Position numbers and translations under genes: made by a program. A stretch of 64,000 nt of DNA, from the NCBI GenBank assembly GCA_016712745.1, contig JADJQN010000001.1, forward strand, positions 1,054,001 to 1,118,000, in the 5' to 3' direction. The notes under the pieces were generated by a model. The model was not told the origin of the DNA and did no database searches. It was given only the letters and a program-made list of their open reading frames with translations. The DNA comes from Sandaracinaceae bacterium. GTDB lineage: Bacteria > Myxococcota_A > Polyangia > Polyangiales > JADJQN01. This document shows, one piece after another, positions 55,190 through 64,000 of this stretch (positions are counted from its first letter, which is position 1; every line of letters begins with the position of its first letter).

Positions 55190-55744
55190 TCACGAGGATT
55201 TGCGCGCGCCCGTCAGCAGGCGGGTCACTAAGTAGGCAAAGCCGCCCAGCAAGAACACGCTCATAACGATCGTTCCGACCAAAACCGGGCCATTCGAATA
55301 CGGGGTCAGACCGAACCCGCCCTGATATTGGGCATAGGTGCCGACCACTGATAGACGCCGGCGCGCGAGGAGCACCACGACGATGGCCAAGGCTGAGACC
55401 ACGCCGCTCATCGTCGCGGCAAGCCAGTCGCGCTGGGCCCGAATAAAAGATGCACCTGCCCCAAAGCCCATCGCGCCAAAGGCCGCCTGGAGCATGAAGA
55501 CGAAGAGCGCAATGGCGGACGGGATGCGTCGCGTGTCGACGATGTAGAGCACCGACCAGTCGCCGTGAAACGTATAGAAGTAAACGCTGACCGGAACGAG
55601 CACGAAGGCGACAAAAAACATAAACGCCGCAAACCCGCGCGACAGCAATGCCGGTCGGGGCTGAACGCGCAGCTCACGCCGCGACGCGATGGCTGCGCCA
55701 ACGCCGAAGGCAAACGCAAGAAAGAAGAAAGACGGGATTGGCAT
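55190..55744 (-). CDS. small integral membrane protein of unknown function
   Basis: 184 residues with about five hydrophobic helices: PSFFFLAFAFGVGAAIAS, GFAAFMFFVAFVLVPVSVYF, AIALFVFMLQAAFGAMGFGAG, TMSGVVSALAIVVVLLA and VLVGTIVMSVFLLGGFAYLV. No charged residues are conserved in the helices to suggest transport. It lies seven bases after the stop of the propeller/cytochrome gene upstream, so it is probably co-transcribed with it. Confidence 0.65.
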   Translation of the reverse strand: MPIPSFFFLAFAFGVGAAIASRRELRVQPRPALLSRGFAAFMFFVAFVLVPVSVYFYTFHGDWSVLYIVDTRRIPSAIALFVFMLQAAFGAMGFGAGASFIRAQRDWLAATMSGVVSALAIVVVLLARRRLSVVGTYAQYQGGFGLTPYSNGPVLVGTIVMSVFLLGGFAYLVTRLLTGARKSS

Positions 55745-55751
55745 ATCTACA

Positions 55752-58700
55752 TCATGGCGTCAGTAAGGAGACGGGAGTCGCGTCGCGCGCCTCCGTGCGG
55801 GAAGCGCTCGTCAACACGTCAACATTTACAGCCACATCGAGTTCGCGTCCCGAAATGGATCCGTGACACCCGCCGCACAGTCCATTGAAGAAGCGTCGCG
55901 GCAGCATCTGGTTCGCACGCTCTCCGGGATAGAACTGCATCTCTTCGCGCTGAATGATTTCACCGGTGAAAGGCGCTCCGGCCGCAAATTGCAGTGGAGC
56001 CCCTGAGGAGTCGGTTGCACGCAGGCGAATCGGAGTTCCTCCGCGATACTGAAAGAGCGCGGAGTCATCGCCCAGGAGCGGCACATGGCCGAGCAGCCGA
56101 TCGCTGACATAGACGCTGCCGAAGCTGTCGGTGACAACATGATCTGACACGTCGCCAAACGACACGGCCGAGTCGGGCGGAGGAGTCGTCGCCAAGACAT
56201 CAAATCCACCGATCGCGGAATCGATGGGCCGTCCGGTTCGCGTGTTCGAAAAAACGAGCGTCGCAAGTAGCGGAAAATCTTGCACACGCACAATTGCATC
56301 CGTCGCACCGGGATCGACCGTGGTGTGGCCGTTCGCCTCGTCGATGCGCGAGGCGAATACGCCGCGGTTGGCGCGCCCGTAAACGGCAACCACCTCGATA
56401 TCGGCCTGCCCCGCCGAGCCAGCGACACGCCGCACTTCACCCGTGCGCGGGTCAAGCTCGCATATTTCGAAGTCGTACGTCGCAGAGGTCAGCGAGGTAA
56501 CGGTCGTGTCGCACGCAACAAGCATACGTCCGGTTGGCAGCGGCGCGGGTGATCGGAACGCGCCTGCCCCGCCTTCAAATGCGCCGGGCACGGGCATCCG
56601 AGTCGACGCGATGTAGAAGCGGTCGTTCGGATCGCGATCGACCTGATCTGGCCCGATCGAGCGATTCAGAATCACGATGGACCCTGCGCCGTGGGTCGCA
56701 TCGAGTGGCGCTGCGACAACAGCGAAGTTGCGATTCGCAAGTTCTACGATTTCCGTGGCGGAAGCGAAACCGACGCTCGGACGCTGAGCAAACAATGGAT
56801 GATAGTCGCCGCCATCCAGGTTGATCCTTCGTCCCGCGAACTGGTGAAACTCCGGCTCGCGCTTCTCGGCCGTCATGATCACGCGACCATCGAGCATGAA
56901 GCTTGGATTCAGCTCTTGATTGAGAAGATAGGTGAGTTGCCGCACGCTCGCACTCGCCATCGGCTCGTAGACGTAAAGGTTGGCGTTGGGCTGCATGGAG
57001 GCGGGCGTCCGCGTCGGGCCACACGATGAAAGGCCCTCGCAGTTGAGATTGCCGCGCGTGGATGCGAAAACGATGCGACCGTCGGGAGCGAAGGATGGGT
57101 CGAAATCGTGTTCTAGCAATCCTGACTCAGCGTCGCGCGCAGTTGCGCTCGCGAGGTCGGGAATGGGTTCGCAGCTCGAGCCGTCCTCGTTCATCCAATA
57201 GAGGCGCAGCGGCTCGTCGGCAGAGCTGCGTGCGGCAAAAGCTAACTTCGACGCGTCCCAGGAAACCGCCGGAGTGCGCACGTCCGCGCTCGCGCTCATC
57301 AAGCCACAACCGGCGAGCAAACTCGAAGTTGGTCCAAGCGTAATTGCGCCCGATCCGTCCACCGTCGCGCTCGCCATGACAAGATCGGCGCCCGGTCGAT
57401 ACGTATCGAAATCAGAAGGAGCTCCCACGTCCATCGGGCGCACAACCCAAACAACGCTTCGGATGACTTCCGTCGCGGGCAGAATCTCACCCCTCGCAAT
57501 AGCGGCAGCACGCTCGATCGCTTGCCAACGCGCGAGGACGCAATAAGCCGGTATTTCATTGAGGTCACCAGCGTCCGCATCGACGCCTGCGCAATCCGCC
57601 AAGGTGGCCGGGTGAACTGTTCCGGTGCCGCCACCGAGATCTTCAAGAAGCGAGCCTCCACGATGCGGGATCCCGTCCGCCCCACTCACCAGCGTGGCGG
57701 GGAAGAGATTCTTCGCGATGAGCCGACTTTGATTGGGATCGCTCGCTTCGAGCGAAAGAAGGAGACGCGATGATTCGTAGTTGCGTCGCGTTGCAACGCG
57801 GGAAAAAGAACCTTGCGAACCACCGTGCAATCGTAGGTCATGAAACATCGCCGGCGAATGGCAATTCAGGAACATGCAGCCCTTGCGCACGAGCACGGGC
57901 TGCACGCGATTTGCAAAGAATCGCAGGGCCTCGTCGGTATCCGTTTCACGTGCGATTTCTGGATTGCGCGCTACGACATCGGTCGCCCAGGCCAGCATCG
58001 CCGCGTAGCCGGCATCATCGGTTGACTCAAAGATGGTGCCGCCGGTGTGGTATGTACCGCCGCGCTGGCTCGAAAGTGGACGGCGCAAGAGCTCCGAAGA
58101 ATCAACCGGGTCGCTCAGATGCTGTGTGGCGATGAAATAGTTCCAGCGTTTCTCTTCGTCCGTCTCCCCGCACGAAAGGAATAGGTCCGCGATCGGCGCG
58201 CCGTGACAGCTGCCGCCGCTGCACCGCGCAAGCACGGGACTCACTTCGCTTACAAAGCGGTTGAACGCCTCCGTGTCGGACGGGGCGGCAGACGGAACAA
58301 AGCCAGGAAAAGTTCCAGCGCCGTGTGTGCACTCGCCCAAATTTTCAGACAAGGTGTCGGATGGCACGCCTGTCCGTGTGTGCCCGGCCTCGATCCACTG
58401 GCGTAATCGTGCATAGCCGCGCGAGTCGACCTGAATGCCAGCACCTGCCGCGTGGCGTATGTCGGTCGTGATCATCACAGTTCCGTCGAACGTCTCGACA
58501 GGGATCTGAACGGGAGCGCCGCTCTTCAACAAAAGTACGCCGACAGGATACGGGCCATACGCGGGCAAGACGTCGGCTCGTCGCATAAACGAGTCGTAGG
58601 TGGCTAAGTCGAGATTACCTGCAGCCGTTCCTTGCGGCGATGAGAGGTGGCACCCGGTCGTCTGCAGCGCGCAGCCCATTTGAACGATGGGCTGGATCTG

Positions 58701-58835
58701 ATCTTCGTAATACGAAAACGGCGGTGCGGCTTGCCCGCCTTCACAACCGGCATATGCAGCCGCCAAAAGGACGACAAGCCCTAGGGCGAGTAGCCATCGG
58801 GCCGACGTCATGGATTTGCGAAGCAGGGCTGGCAT
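55752..58835 (-). CDS. large exported cytochrome-like/PD40 lipoprotein (HzsA-like)
   Basis: About 1,027 residues. A lipoprotein signal (RWLLALGLVVLLAAAYAGC); the start could also be the ATG at 58811. The N-terminal half has three cytochrome-like modules of the type 'QPIVQMGC...GCH', each with unusual Cys spacing (CALQTTGCH, CSGGSCH, CMFLNCH). The middle is a propeller with PD40 blades (HDFDPSFAPDGRIVFASTRG, ELNPSFMLDGRVIMTAEKR). The C-terminus has one standard haem motif, CGGCH at about 987-991. It resembles the hydrazine-synthase-alpha-related proteins seen in many bacteria that do not do anammox. Redox partner and substrate unknown. Confidence 0.75.
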   Translation of the reverse strand: MPALLRKSMTSARWLLALGLVVLLAAAYAGCEGGQAAPPFSYYEDQIQPIVQMGCALQTTGCHLSSPQGTAAGNLDLATYDSFMRRADVLPAYGPYPVGVLLLKSGAPVQIPVETFDGTVMITTDIRHAAGAGIQVDSRGYARLRQWIEAGHTRTGVPSDTLSENLGECTHGAGTFPGFVPSAAPSDTEAFNRFVSEVSPVLARCSGGSCHGAPIADLFLSCGETDEEKRWNYFIATQHLSDPVDSSELLRRPLSSQRGGTYHTGGTIFESTDDAGYAAMLAWATDVVARNPEIARETDTDEALRFFANRVQPVLVRKGCMFLNCHSPAMFHDLRLHGGSQGSFSRVATRRNYESSRLLLSLEASDPNQSRLIAKNLFPATLVSGADGIPHRGGSLLEDLGGGTGTVHPATLADCAGVDADAGDLNEIPAYCVLARWQAIERAAAIARGEILPATEVIRSVVWVVRPMDVGAPSDFDTYRPGADLVMASATVDGSGAITLGPTSSLLAGCGLMSASADVRTPAVSWDASKLAFAARSSADEPLRLYWMNEDGSSCEPIPDLASATARDAESGLLEHDFDPSFAPDGRIVFASTRGNLNCEGLSSCGPTRTPASMQPNANLYVYEPMASASVRQLTYLLNQELNPSFMLDGRVIMTAEKREPEFHQFAGRRINLDGGDYHPLFAQRPSVGFASATEIVELANRNFAVVAAPLDATHGAGSIVILNRSIGPDQVDRDPNDRFYIASTRMPVPGAFEGGAGAFRSPAPLPTGRMLVACDTTVTSLTSATYDFEICELDPRTGEVRRVAGSAGQADIEVVAVYGRANRGVFASRIDEANGHTTVDPGATDAIVRVQDFPLLATLVFSNTRTGRPIDSAIGGFDVLATTPPPDSAVSFGDVSDHVVTDSFGSVYVSDRLLGHVPLLGDDSALFQYRGGTPIRLRATDSSGAPLQFAAGAPFTGEIIQREEMQFYPGERANQMLPRRFFNGLCGGCHGSISGRELDVAVNVDVLTSASRTEARDATPVSLLTP

Positions 58836-58857
58836 AGAACAACGATGATGCCACAGC

Positions 58858-59757
58858 TCAGCGCGCTGCGCTGGACATCTGTCGCGCGATTGTGATGGCA
58901 TCGCGGACGGTGGAAACGCTCTCGTTCAAGGCCGGATCCGTGAGGACCGCAGTCGCTTCCCCACCGCCAATACGGCCCAAGGCCCACGCCGCCGCTTGAC
59001 GCACCAGTGGATCCGAGTCCGAACGCAATAGCGCCGCAAGAGGCGCGACCGCATCCGTCACTCGATGCGTACCCAGCGCACGGGCCGCCAAGCGACGAAC
59101 CGAAGCGTCCGAGTCTGCCAGAAGGGGCAACATCTCATCGAACGCGCGAAAGAAATTGACGCGCGAGACACCGTCAATGGCAGCCCGGCGCACTTCCACA
59201 TCGTCATCCGCGAACGCAGATGCGATCACGTCGTTGCCGCTCGGCGCATTGATACGCGCCACAGCAACAACCGCTGCGCGACGAACAGTGGCATCGGCGT
59301 CGCTCGCGGCGGCGGTAGCGAGCGCGGGTAAGCCGTGTGCGTCCATGAACTCGCCAATCGCTTCCGCAGCGCGGGCGCGGTGAACGATGTTGGTATCCGT
59401 CTCGAGCACGGTCCGCATGTGATGCATCACCGCACCGAAGCCGAAAGGACGACGGCGCAACCACCATGCGGAGATCTCGCGCACGCGCGCGTCTCCACTC
59501 TCAAGTAGCTTAGCCTCGAGGAGTGGTTGACACTCCGAGCACTCGACGTGCTCGCCGTACTCGAGGATCGTGTAGACCGCCGTCGTGCTTCCGTTGCGAA
59601 TCGTGTCGACCATTGTTTGACGCGTCGGAGCAGCAGTTCCAAGGCTCAACTCGCCGCGTGCACGGTCATGCACCGCGACGTTCTGAGCGCTGGCCCCGGC
59701 GGAAATCGCCGAAGCTGCGAGGAAGGAGGTAGCGAGCAGGAGATTATTCGTCTTCAT
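58858..59757 (-). CDS. secreted HEAT-repeat protein
   Basis: About 299 residues from the ATG at 59757 (AAAAGGA seven bases upstream). Signal peptide NNLLLATSFLAASAISAGASA. A Cys motif near the N-terminus (EHVECSECQPLLEAKL), then HEAT-type repeats of about 30 residues: ADATVRRAAVVAVARIN, DDVEVRRAAIDGVSRVN, SDASVRRLAARALGTHRV, SDPLVRQAAAWALGRIGGG. These form a curved scaffold for protein contact. Placed between two cytochrome-like lipoproteins with 38-bp and 22-bp gaps, it is probably a periplasmic partner of one of them. Confidence 0.85.
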   Translation of the reverse strand: MKTNNLLLATSFLAASAISAGASAQNVAVHDRARGELSLGTAAPTRQTMVDTIRNGSTTAVYTILEYGEHVECSECQPLLEAKLLESGDARVREISAWWLRRRPFGFGAVMHHMRTVLETDTNIVHRARAAEAIGEFMDAHGLPALATAAASDADATVRRAAVVAVARINAPSGNDVIASAFADDDVEVRRAAIDGVSRVNFFRAFDEMLPLLADSDASVRRLAARALGTHRVTDAVAPLAALLRSDSDPLVRQAAAWALGRIGGGEATAVLTDPALNESVSTVRDAITIARQMSSAAR

Positions 59758-59795
59758 GGTGCGGTCCTTTTTCATCGTCATCTGAGATCGCGACT

Positions 59796-62030
59796 TCATG
59801 GGTACACCGTTGTCATCGACTGCCACGAGGCTGCGCCTTCGACGTTCTTACGCGACCAGTACTGGCCACCCAAGTCCGCCATGCGAATGAGCATCATGCG
59901 TTCCTCACGCGTGAGCGTGACGCCAACATCTTCGGGATGAGCCGCACTCGAAAAGGCGAAGGCTGTGGGATCATCCTCAGCTTGGGCGTTCACTTGCTGG
60001 ATCAAGACCGAGCCGCGTGCTGAGCCGGGGGTGACCCACTCTGGCGGAACATCGCCCTCCACCATCGAATCGCCCATCATGGCCGACGGATAGAGGAGAG
60101 AGACATACGACGCCGGATAACTCACAACTTCGCGCTCGTAGTACGACTCGACCAAGCGGTCGGACAAGTCGAGGTAGGGAATCTCGTACATCTGCGGAGC
60201 AGTCGCGCCTTCCGGCGTTACAGTGACGGTGTAGAAGCGGCCCGCGAAGGGATCGTTCGTTCCGCCTGAGTGACAGGAGACGCACTTCGCGTTGAAGAGG
60301 TCTTGCACGTTCTCGCCGCTCGGTGCGCCGAACCACGGGAGCTCGGTGCGCGAAGCAATCGGAATCATGAGATCAGTGGGGCCCGCTTGCTGCGCGAGCG
60401 TGGTCGCGCCACCCATGCGAGGAAGAATCGTTTCCGAACGACTTTCATGGCAACCACCGCAGCGACGGTTTTCGCCGGGCATACCCTGCACCCAGAGGAG
60501 TTGGTTGCGGATTGCCATGCCGAAGCGGTCGATGGGCTGCAAATGGTACGGAAGGTAGGGAGGCACAGACGCTTCCCACGAACCATCGGCCTGCACCGGC
60601 ACTTCGCCCATGATCGCTCCGCCCTCGTGCATCGTCAGACCGAACTGACCGACGGGACCGATCTCCGATGAGAATCCTTCGATGACGCGGACGCGCGTCG
60701 CCTGAGCGAGGGCCTGGCCCAACGACTCTCCGCTGAAGTTACCGCCGGTGACGGTCTCTTCGAGCGAGGTCTGTGAAACGTCGACCGATCCAATGATTGC
60801 CGGCGTGGTCTCAGTCGGGTTCGGCGAAACGACACCGGTTCGTACCGGAGGGGTGTCGCGCGGCACGACCGGCGTTGCGTAAAGGTCCCAGGTGTTCGTG
60901 TCGTCATAGATGAGCGTGCGCTCATGGTTCGCGGGATCCCACGTATAGATGCCGAAGTTGGGCGCGGTTTCCGCAAGCTCGCTGCGGTCGTTTACTTCGC
61001 CGTCGGCCCACGAAACAAGGATGCGGCTCGTGCCCGGCAACCAGTGCGGCGCACGATAGCGGCCAACGCCACTCGCCGGATCCGAGGAGCTGGTGGGCAC
61101 AGCTGCGGTGAGAATGTCGAAGCGAGCTTCCTGCTCATCGAGTGCAATCGAGCTCGAGCCGCTTGATGCGCGTGCGTCTACTTGCACAAGCGCGCCTGCT
61201 TGAATGGTGCGGCTGCGCGAGGTGCCGATACCGACGAAGACGCCGGGCTGAATCTCGGTTGCTTGCACGAGCGAGTTGAACGGCTTGCCGTGCTGGCCAG
61301 CCACCGCGACCATCTGCGTGCAGTCCGGATTCATGCGAAAGAGCTTCACGTCGTTGACCGGGCCCAAATGCTCCCAGCGTGAGTACCCGATGCTGCCGTC
61401 GCTCATCAGGAAGGGGTTGGCGGTGTGCGAGAGGTTTTGGCTGCACACGTGGCGATCCGCGTCGCCGTTGCTGAGCGAGATCGTGGCGAGCTGCGCCACG
61501 ATACGACTGTGGTTGTACTCGTCAGCGCGCGTGCCCATCGGCGTATAGGATTCGTTGGTGACGAAGGCGATGCGGTCACCGGGAACAAAGATCGGCGTGA
61601 CGTCATCATACTCGCCGAAGCTGAGCTGACGCACGTCGCCGCTGCCGTCCACGTTCGCAACGAAGATGTGATAGCGGTTGTCGCCGCCATGACGCATCGA
61701 GAAGACGACGCGCGTCGCGTCGAACGACAAATCCATGCCGTTGATATCTACGTCTTCGAAACTCTCAGTCAGCTCACGCAACGTTCCGTCGCGCGTCGGC
61801 GGGGAGAGAACGAAGAGACCACCACCCGGCTGGTAGCGCGTGTAATCGAAAACCTGCCCTGCTCCGCCGGAGACGTTCTCGCCTCCGTCATCCGTAATGA
61901 AGGCTCGTTTCACGAACACGACCGCCTGAACGCCGGGCAGTACATCTTCGTTGCCACCGCCACTGGTGCAGGAAGCAAGCAGCGACGGTCCGAGAGCCGC
62001 CAGGGCGATGAATAGCGCTTTGCGCGTCAT
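59796..62030 (-). CDS. dihaem cytochrome/PD40 lipoprotein (HzsA-related)
   Basis: 744 residues from the ATG at 62030, fixed by GGAGG seven bases upstream. Signal ends LLASC. A PD40-type propeller fills residues about 40-400 (GMDLSFDATRVVFSMRHGG, DVTPIFVPGDRIAFVTNES). Two standard haem c motifs follow: CGGCH (524-528) and CVSCH (583-587). The pattern 'propeller then two haems, with RRCGGCHESR' matches proteins annotated as related to the hydrazine synthase alpha subunit. Real anammox genes are absent, so the reaction here is unknown. It leads the operon containing the HEAT protein and the larger cytochrome-like protein. Confidence 0.82.
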   Translation of the reverse strand: MTRKALFIALAALGPSLLASCTSGGGNEDVLPGVQAVVFVKRAFITDDGGENVSGGAGQVFDYTRYQPGGGLFVLSPPTRDGTLRELTESFEDVDINGMDLSFDATRVVFSMRHGGDNRYHIFVANVDGSGDVRQLSFGEYDDVTPIFVPGDRIAFVTNESYTPMGTRADEYNHSRIVAQLATISLSNGDADRHVCSQNLSHTANPFLMSDGSIGYSRWEHLGPVNDVKLFRMNPDCTQMVAVAGQHGKPFNSLVQATEIQPGVFVGIGTSRSRTIQAGALVQVDARASSGSSSIALDEQEARFDILTAAVPTSSSDPASGVGRYRAPHWLPGTSRILVSWADGEVNDRSELAETAPNFGIYTWDPANHERTLIYDDTNTWDLYATPVVPRDTPPVRTGVVSPNPTETTPAIIGSVDVSQTSLEETVTGGNFSGESLGQALAQATRVRVIEGFSSEIGPVGQFGLTMHEGGAIMGEVPVQADGSWEASVPPYLPYHLQPIDRFGMAIRNQLLWVQGMPGENRRCGGCHESRSETILPRMGGATTLAQQAGPTDLMIPIASRTELPWFGAPSGENVQDLFNAKCVSCHSGGTNDPFAGRFYTVTVTPEGATAPQMYEIPYLDLSDRLVESYYEREVVSYPASYVSLLYPSAMMGDSMVEGDVPPEWVTPGSARGSVLIQQVNAQAEDDPTAFAFSSAAHPEDVGVTLTREERMMLIRMADLGGQYWSRKNVEGAASWQSMTTVYP

Positions 62031-62234
62031 GAGAAGTCCTCCGCTATGGGAGCTTTGCAATCGGCAGACCAAATCGAAGTCTGAATACCCCTAGAAAACA
62101 AGCGAATTCCGTGCGTAGGCCTATGTACGGAAGCTGTCGCTACGCGGCCTGGGCCCCCCAAGACGGGATTTGTGCGGGGTGTCTGTCCCCCAGACGTAGA
62201 CCTTCGCCGCATGGGCCTTATACTCCGCGAAGCT

Positions 62235-63581
62235 ATGCATAGAGCTCGTCTCTCCTCGCGTGTGACCTCGGCGTTATTGATGTGCGCGAGTGTGGTTGCG
62301 CTCGCGTCGATCTCAAGCACCGCCTATGCCGATGTCTTTGGGGACTTGCGCGCGCGGCTCGGTACCGCGCTCTCGTCGGGCGACTTCGGCCTGGCGCTCG
62401 GCATCGTCTTTCTCGCTGGCGTCGGAACTTCGTTGACGCCTTGCGTGTATCCGATGATCGCGATCACCGTGAGCGTGTTCGGTGCGCGGCAAGTTTCGTC
62501 GCGCGCGGAGGGCGCCAAACTCTCAACATCGTTTGTGCTCGGCATCGCGGCTCTGTTTACTCCCTTGGGGGTCGCAGCAGCATTCTCAACCGAAGCGTTC
62601 GGCTCACAGCTTTCGAGCTATTGGGTCGTCATTCCCCTTGTAGTGCTTTTCGTTGCAATGGCAGCTTCAATGTTCGGCGCCTTCGAGATCAGCTTGCCGC
62701 CCGCCTTGCAAAACCGCCTTGCTCAAGTGGGTGGCGTTGGCTTAAAGGGGGCGTTCGCGCTCGGGTTGGTGAGCTCTCTCATTGCAGCGCCCTGCACGGG
62801 GCCCGTGCTTTTGCTTTTGCTAGGCTGGATTGGGACAACAGGCAACGTCTGGTTCGGCGCCGCGGCCATGTTCTCCTACGCCATCGGACTCGGCCTGCTC
62901 ACGTGGATTGTCGGTACCTTTGCGGTGAGCTTGCCAAAGTCGGGACGTTGGCTCGAGTGGGTGAAGAGCATCTTCGGCCTCGTCATGCTCGTTACTGCTG
63001 TTTACTACCTGAGCGGGCTTATCCCGGGCATGCGCGAGAGAGCGGTTCACTCGACGACGTTCTTATTGGTCGCGCTTGGGCTGACCGTCGCCGGAATCGC
63101 ACTCGGAGCTGTGCATCTCTCGTTTCATCACACGCCGATGGGTGAACGCATTCGCAAAGGCATCGCAGTCTTTATCGCGACGGCGGGGATGGCGGGCATC
63201 ATTGGCTATCTCATCGCCCTTCCCCCCGGCGCGAAGATTCAGTGGGCCGAGGATTATGCGGCCGCGCGCGCGCGCGCACTGCAAGAGCACCTTCCGATGC
63301 TCGTCGACTTCGGCGCGTCTTGGTGCGGCGCGTGCGGTGAGCTTGATCGCAATACGTTTAGCGATCCCCGCGTTGTCGCTGAAGGGCAACGCTTCGTTGC
63401 CGTGCGCGTCGATCTCAGTCCGAATCAGGATAGTCCCGAGAAGCGCGCCGTGCTGCGCTCCTACAATGGTCACGGGCTGCCGCTTGTCGTGATGCATGAT
63501 GCGAGCGGCGCAGAAGTCGACCGCATCGAAGAGTTTGTTGCAGCCGAAGCGTTTTTGGATCGCATGCGGCGCGTGGACTAG
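62235..63581 (+). CDS. DsbD-type thiol:disulfide interchange protein (CcdA core plus thioredoxin)
   Basis: About 448 residues from the ATG at 62235 (an earlier ATG at 62211 is possible). A signal or first helix is followed by the eight-helix transporter core with its two Cys in SLTPCVYPMI and AAPCTGPVLL, which pass electrons across the membrane. A periplasmic thioredoxin domain with WCGACGE follows at the C-terminus (about 355 onward). The N-terminal nDsbD domain is missing, so electrons go straight from CcdA-like core to Trx, as in short DsbD forms. It is divergent from the cytochrome operon and could keep haem-binding Cys reduced during cytochrome c maturation. Confidence 0.9.
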   Translation: MHRARLSSRVTSALLMCASVVALASISSTAYADVFGDLRARLGTALSSGDFGLALGIVFLAGVGTSLTPCVYPMIAITVSVFGARQVSSRAEGAKLSTSFVLGIAALFTPLGVAAAFSTEAFGSQLSSYWVVIPLVVLFVAMAASMFGAFEISLPPALQNRLAQVGGVGLKGAFALGLVSSLIAAPCTGPVLLLLLGWIGTTGNVWFGAAAMFSYAIGLGLLTWIVGTFAVSLPKSGRWLEWVKSIFGLVMLVTAVYYLSGLIPGMRERAVHSTTFLLVALGLTVAGIALGAVHLSFHHTPMGERIRKGIAVFIATAGMAGIIGYLIALPPGAKIQWAEDYAAARARALQEHLPMLVDFGASWCGACGELDRNTFSDPRVVAEGQRFVAVRVDLSPNQDSPEKRAVLRSYNGHGLPLVVMHDASGAEVDRIEEFVAAEAFLDRMRRVD

Positions 63582-64000
63582 CTATTCCGCGAGGGGCTCG
63601 AGTTCCTCAGCGCAAATGCCTCCGGCGCAATCGTCCACGCATGACCAGCCACTGCCAACGCAGTCGCACAACGACGACGTGCAACCACCGGTCAAGCAAA
63701 TGGCATTCTCCGGACAGCCGCGCTTCTTGCAGCCGGTCGGCGGCGGAGTTGTGCAACCAAGGCCTTCGCAGATGTTCCCGTAGCAACAGGTGGGATCACC
63801 AGGCGGACACCAATCCCAACACAGGGCGCCGGCGTAGCAAGTTGTCCCCAAAGCGCAATCGCTGTTGGTCGTGCAAGCGTTGGCCACAACGCAGGTGCAC
63901 GGCGTGCATCCATTGCGCACCATGCGCGTCGATCCGCGCGCGCAACGCGCGGGACACGCGGCCACATCCGCAGTTTCGCAAGCGACGCATGCGCCGTGCA
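63582..64000 (-). CDS. Cys-rich secreted protein (partial, N-terminus off window)
   Basis: At least 139 residues in frame to the window edge, with a Cys about every seven residues. Units such as CTTNSDCALGTTCYAGALC and GCPENAICLTGGC match the myxobacterial disulfide-rich repeat, where pairs of Cys stabilise short loops. The end (CAGGICAEELEPLAE) is acidic. Its stop is directly after that of the DsbD-type gene on the other strand. A signal peptide would be expected upstream but cannot be seen. Ligand or role unknown. Confidence 0.7.
   Translation of the reverse strand, partial: HGACVACETADVAACPARCARGSTRMVRNGCTPCTCVVANACTTNSDCALGTTCYAGALCWDWCPPGDPTCCYGNICEGLGCTTPPPTGCKKRGCPENAICLTGGCTSSLCDCVGSGWSCVDDCAGGICAEELEPLAE

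Noticed and set aside
59796..62030. Anammox hydrazine synthase
   Set aside because: Only a distant look-alike of the alpha subunit; no beta or gamma subunit or hydrazine dehydrogenase is nearby.

Overview
The window looks like a stretch of chromosome from a Myxococcota bacterium, most likely of the Polyangia type. The evidence is GC-rich sequence with dense, overlapping genes; many Asp/Ala/Gly-rich lipoproteins of unknown function; RCC1, thrombospondin-3/OmpA, DUF4388 and MopE-like proteins; a protein ending in a MYXO-CTERM-like tail; and an RpoH-type sigma factor beside a large TPR protein. There is no rRNA, CRISPR array, phage or insertion sequence. One tRNA with a CAU anticodon is present. 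Identification is from motifs and family knowledge only; no database search was run.

Layout. 1-6.4 kb: a polyamine gene (speD) coupled to a DUF4178 gene, an RCC1 lipoprotein, a MopE-motif lipoprotein and an M3 metallopeptidase. 6.6-14.3 kb: a secreted protein with a clear terminator, a PAS/PAS hybrid histidine kinase, a BKACE (beta-keto acid cleavage) gene overlapping an enoyl-CoA hydratase, a PEBP lipoprotein and an unknown two-helix membrane protein. 14.4-19.6 kb: the yajC-secD-secF-recJ operon on the minus strand. 19.7-26.7 kb: a MYXO-CTERM-like protein, then a TRAP transporter operon of the TPAT type (TPR lipoprotein, solute-binding protein, fused DctQM permease) whose last gene is an overlapping apbE flavin transferase. 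26.7-33 kb: a frameshifted ilvE, a non-coding stretch, a zinc-ribbon coiled-coil protein, the tRNA, a secreted protein, a DUF2007 protein and a decayed hybrid sensor kinase. 33-37 kb: dnaG-rpoD. 37-39.5 kb: a CPBP intramembrane protease, nadC and birA, chained by 4-bp overlaps. 39.5-45.3 kb: a CAP protein, ygfZ, a PD40 lipoprotein, a pteridine-reductase-like SDR, erpA and rpoH. 45.4-52 kb: a giant TPR gene broken by one amber codon, followed by a receiver-DUF4388 regulator. 52-55.8 kb: an envelope cluster (barrel-like protein, OmpA/TSP3 protein, DUF4398 lipoprotein, membrane protein). 55.7-64 kb: two large propeller/cytochrome-like lipoproteins flanking a HEAT-repeat protein, a divergent DsbD-type thiol reductase, and the end of a Cys-rich secreted protein.

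Most interesting: the transporter operon ending in ApbE, with a duplicated Cys-containing motif on the permease tail; a dispersed intergenic repeat with two boxes held exactly 28 nt apart, one copy built as a 31-bp inverted repeat; and the HzsA-like cytochrome cluster facing a thiol-disulfide transporter. Four genes between 26 and 48 kb carry frameshifts or nonsense codons. These may be real decay or assembly errors and need read-level checking.
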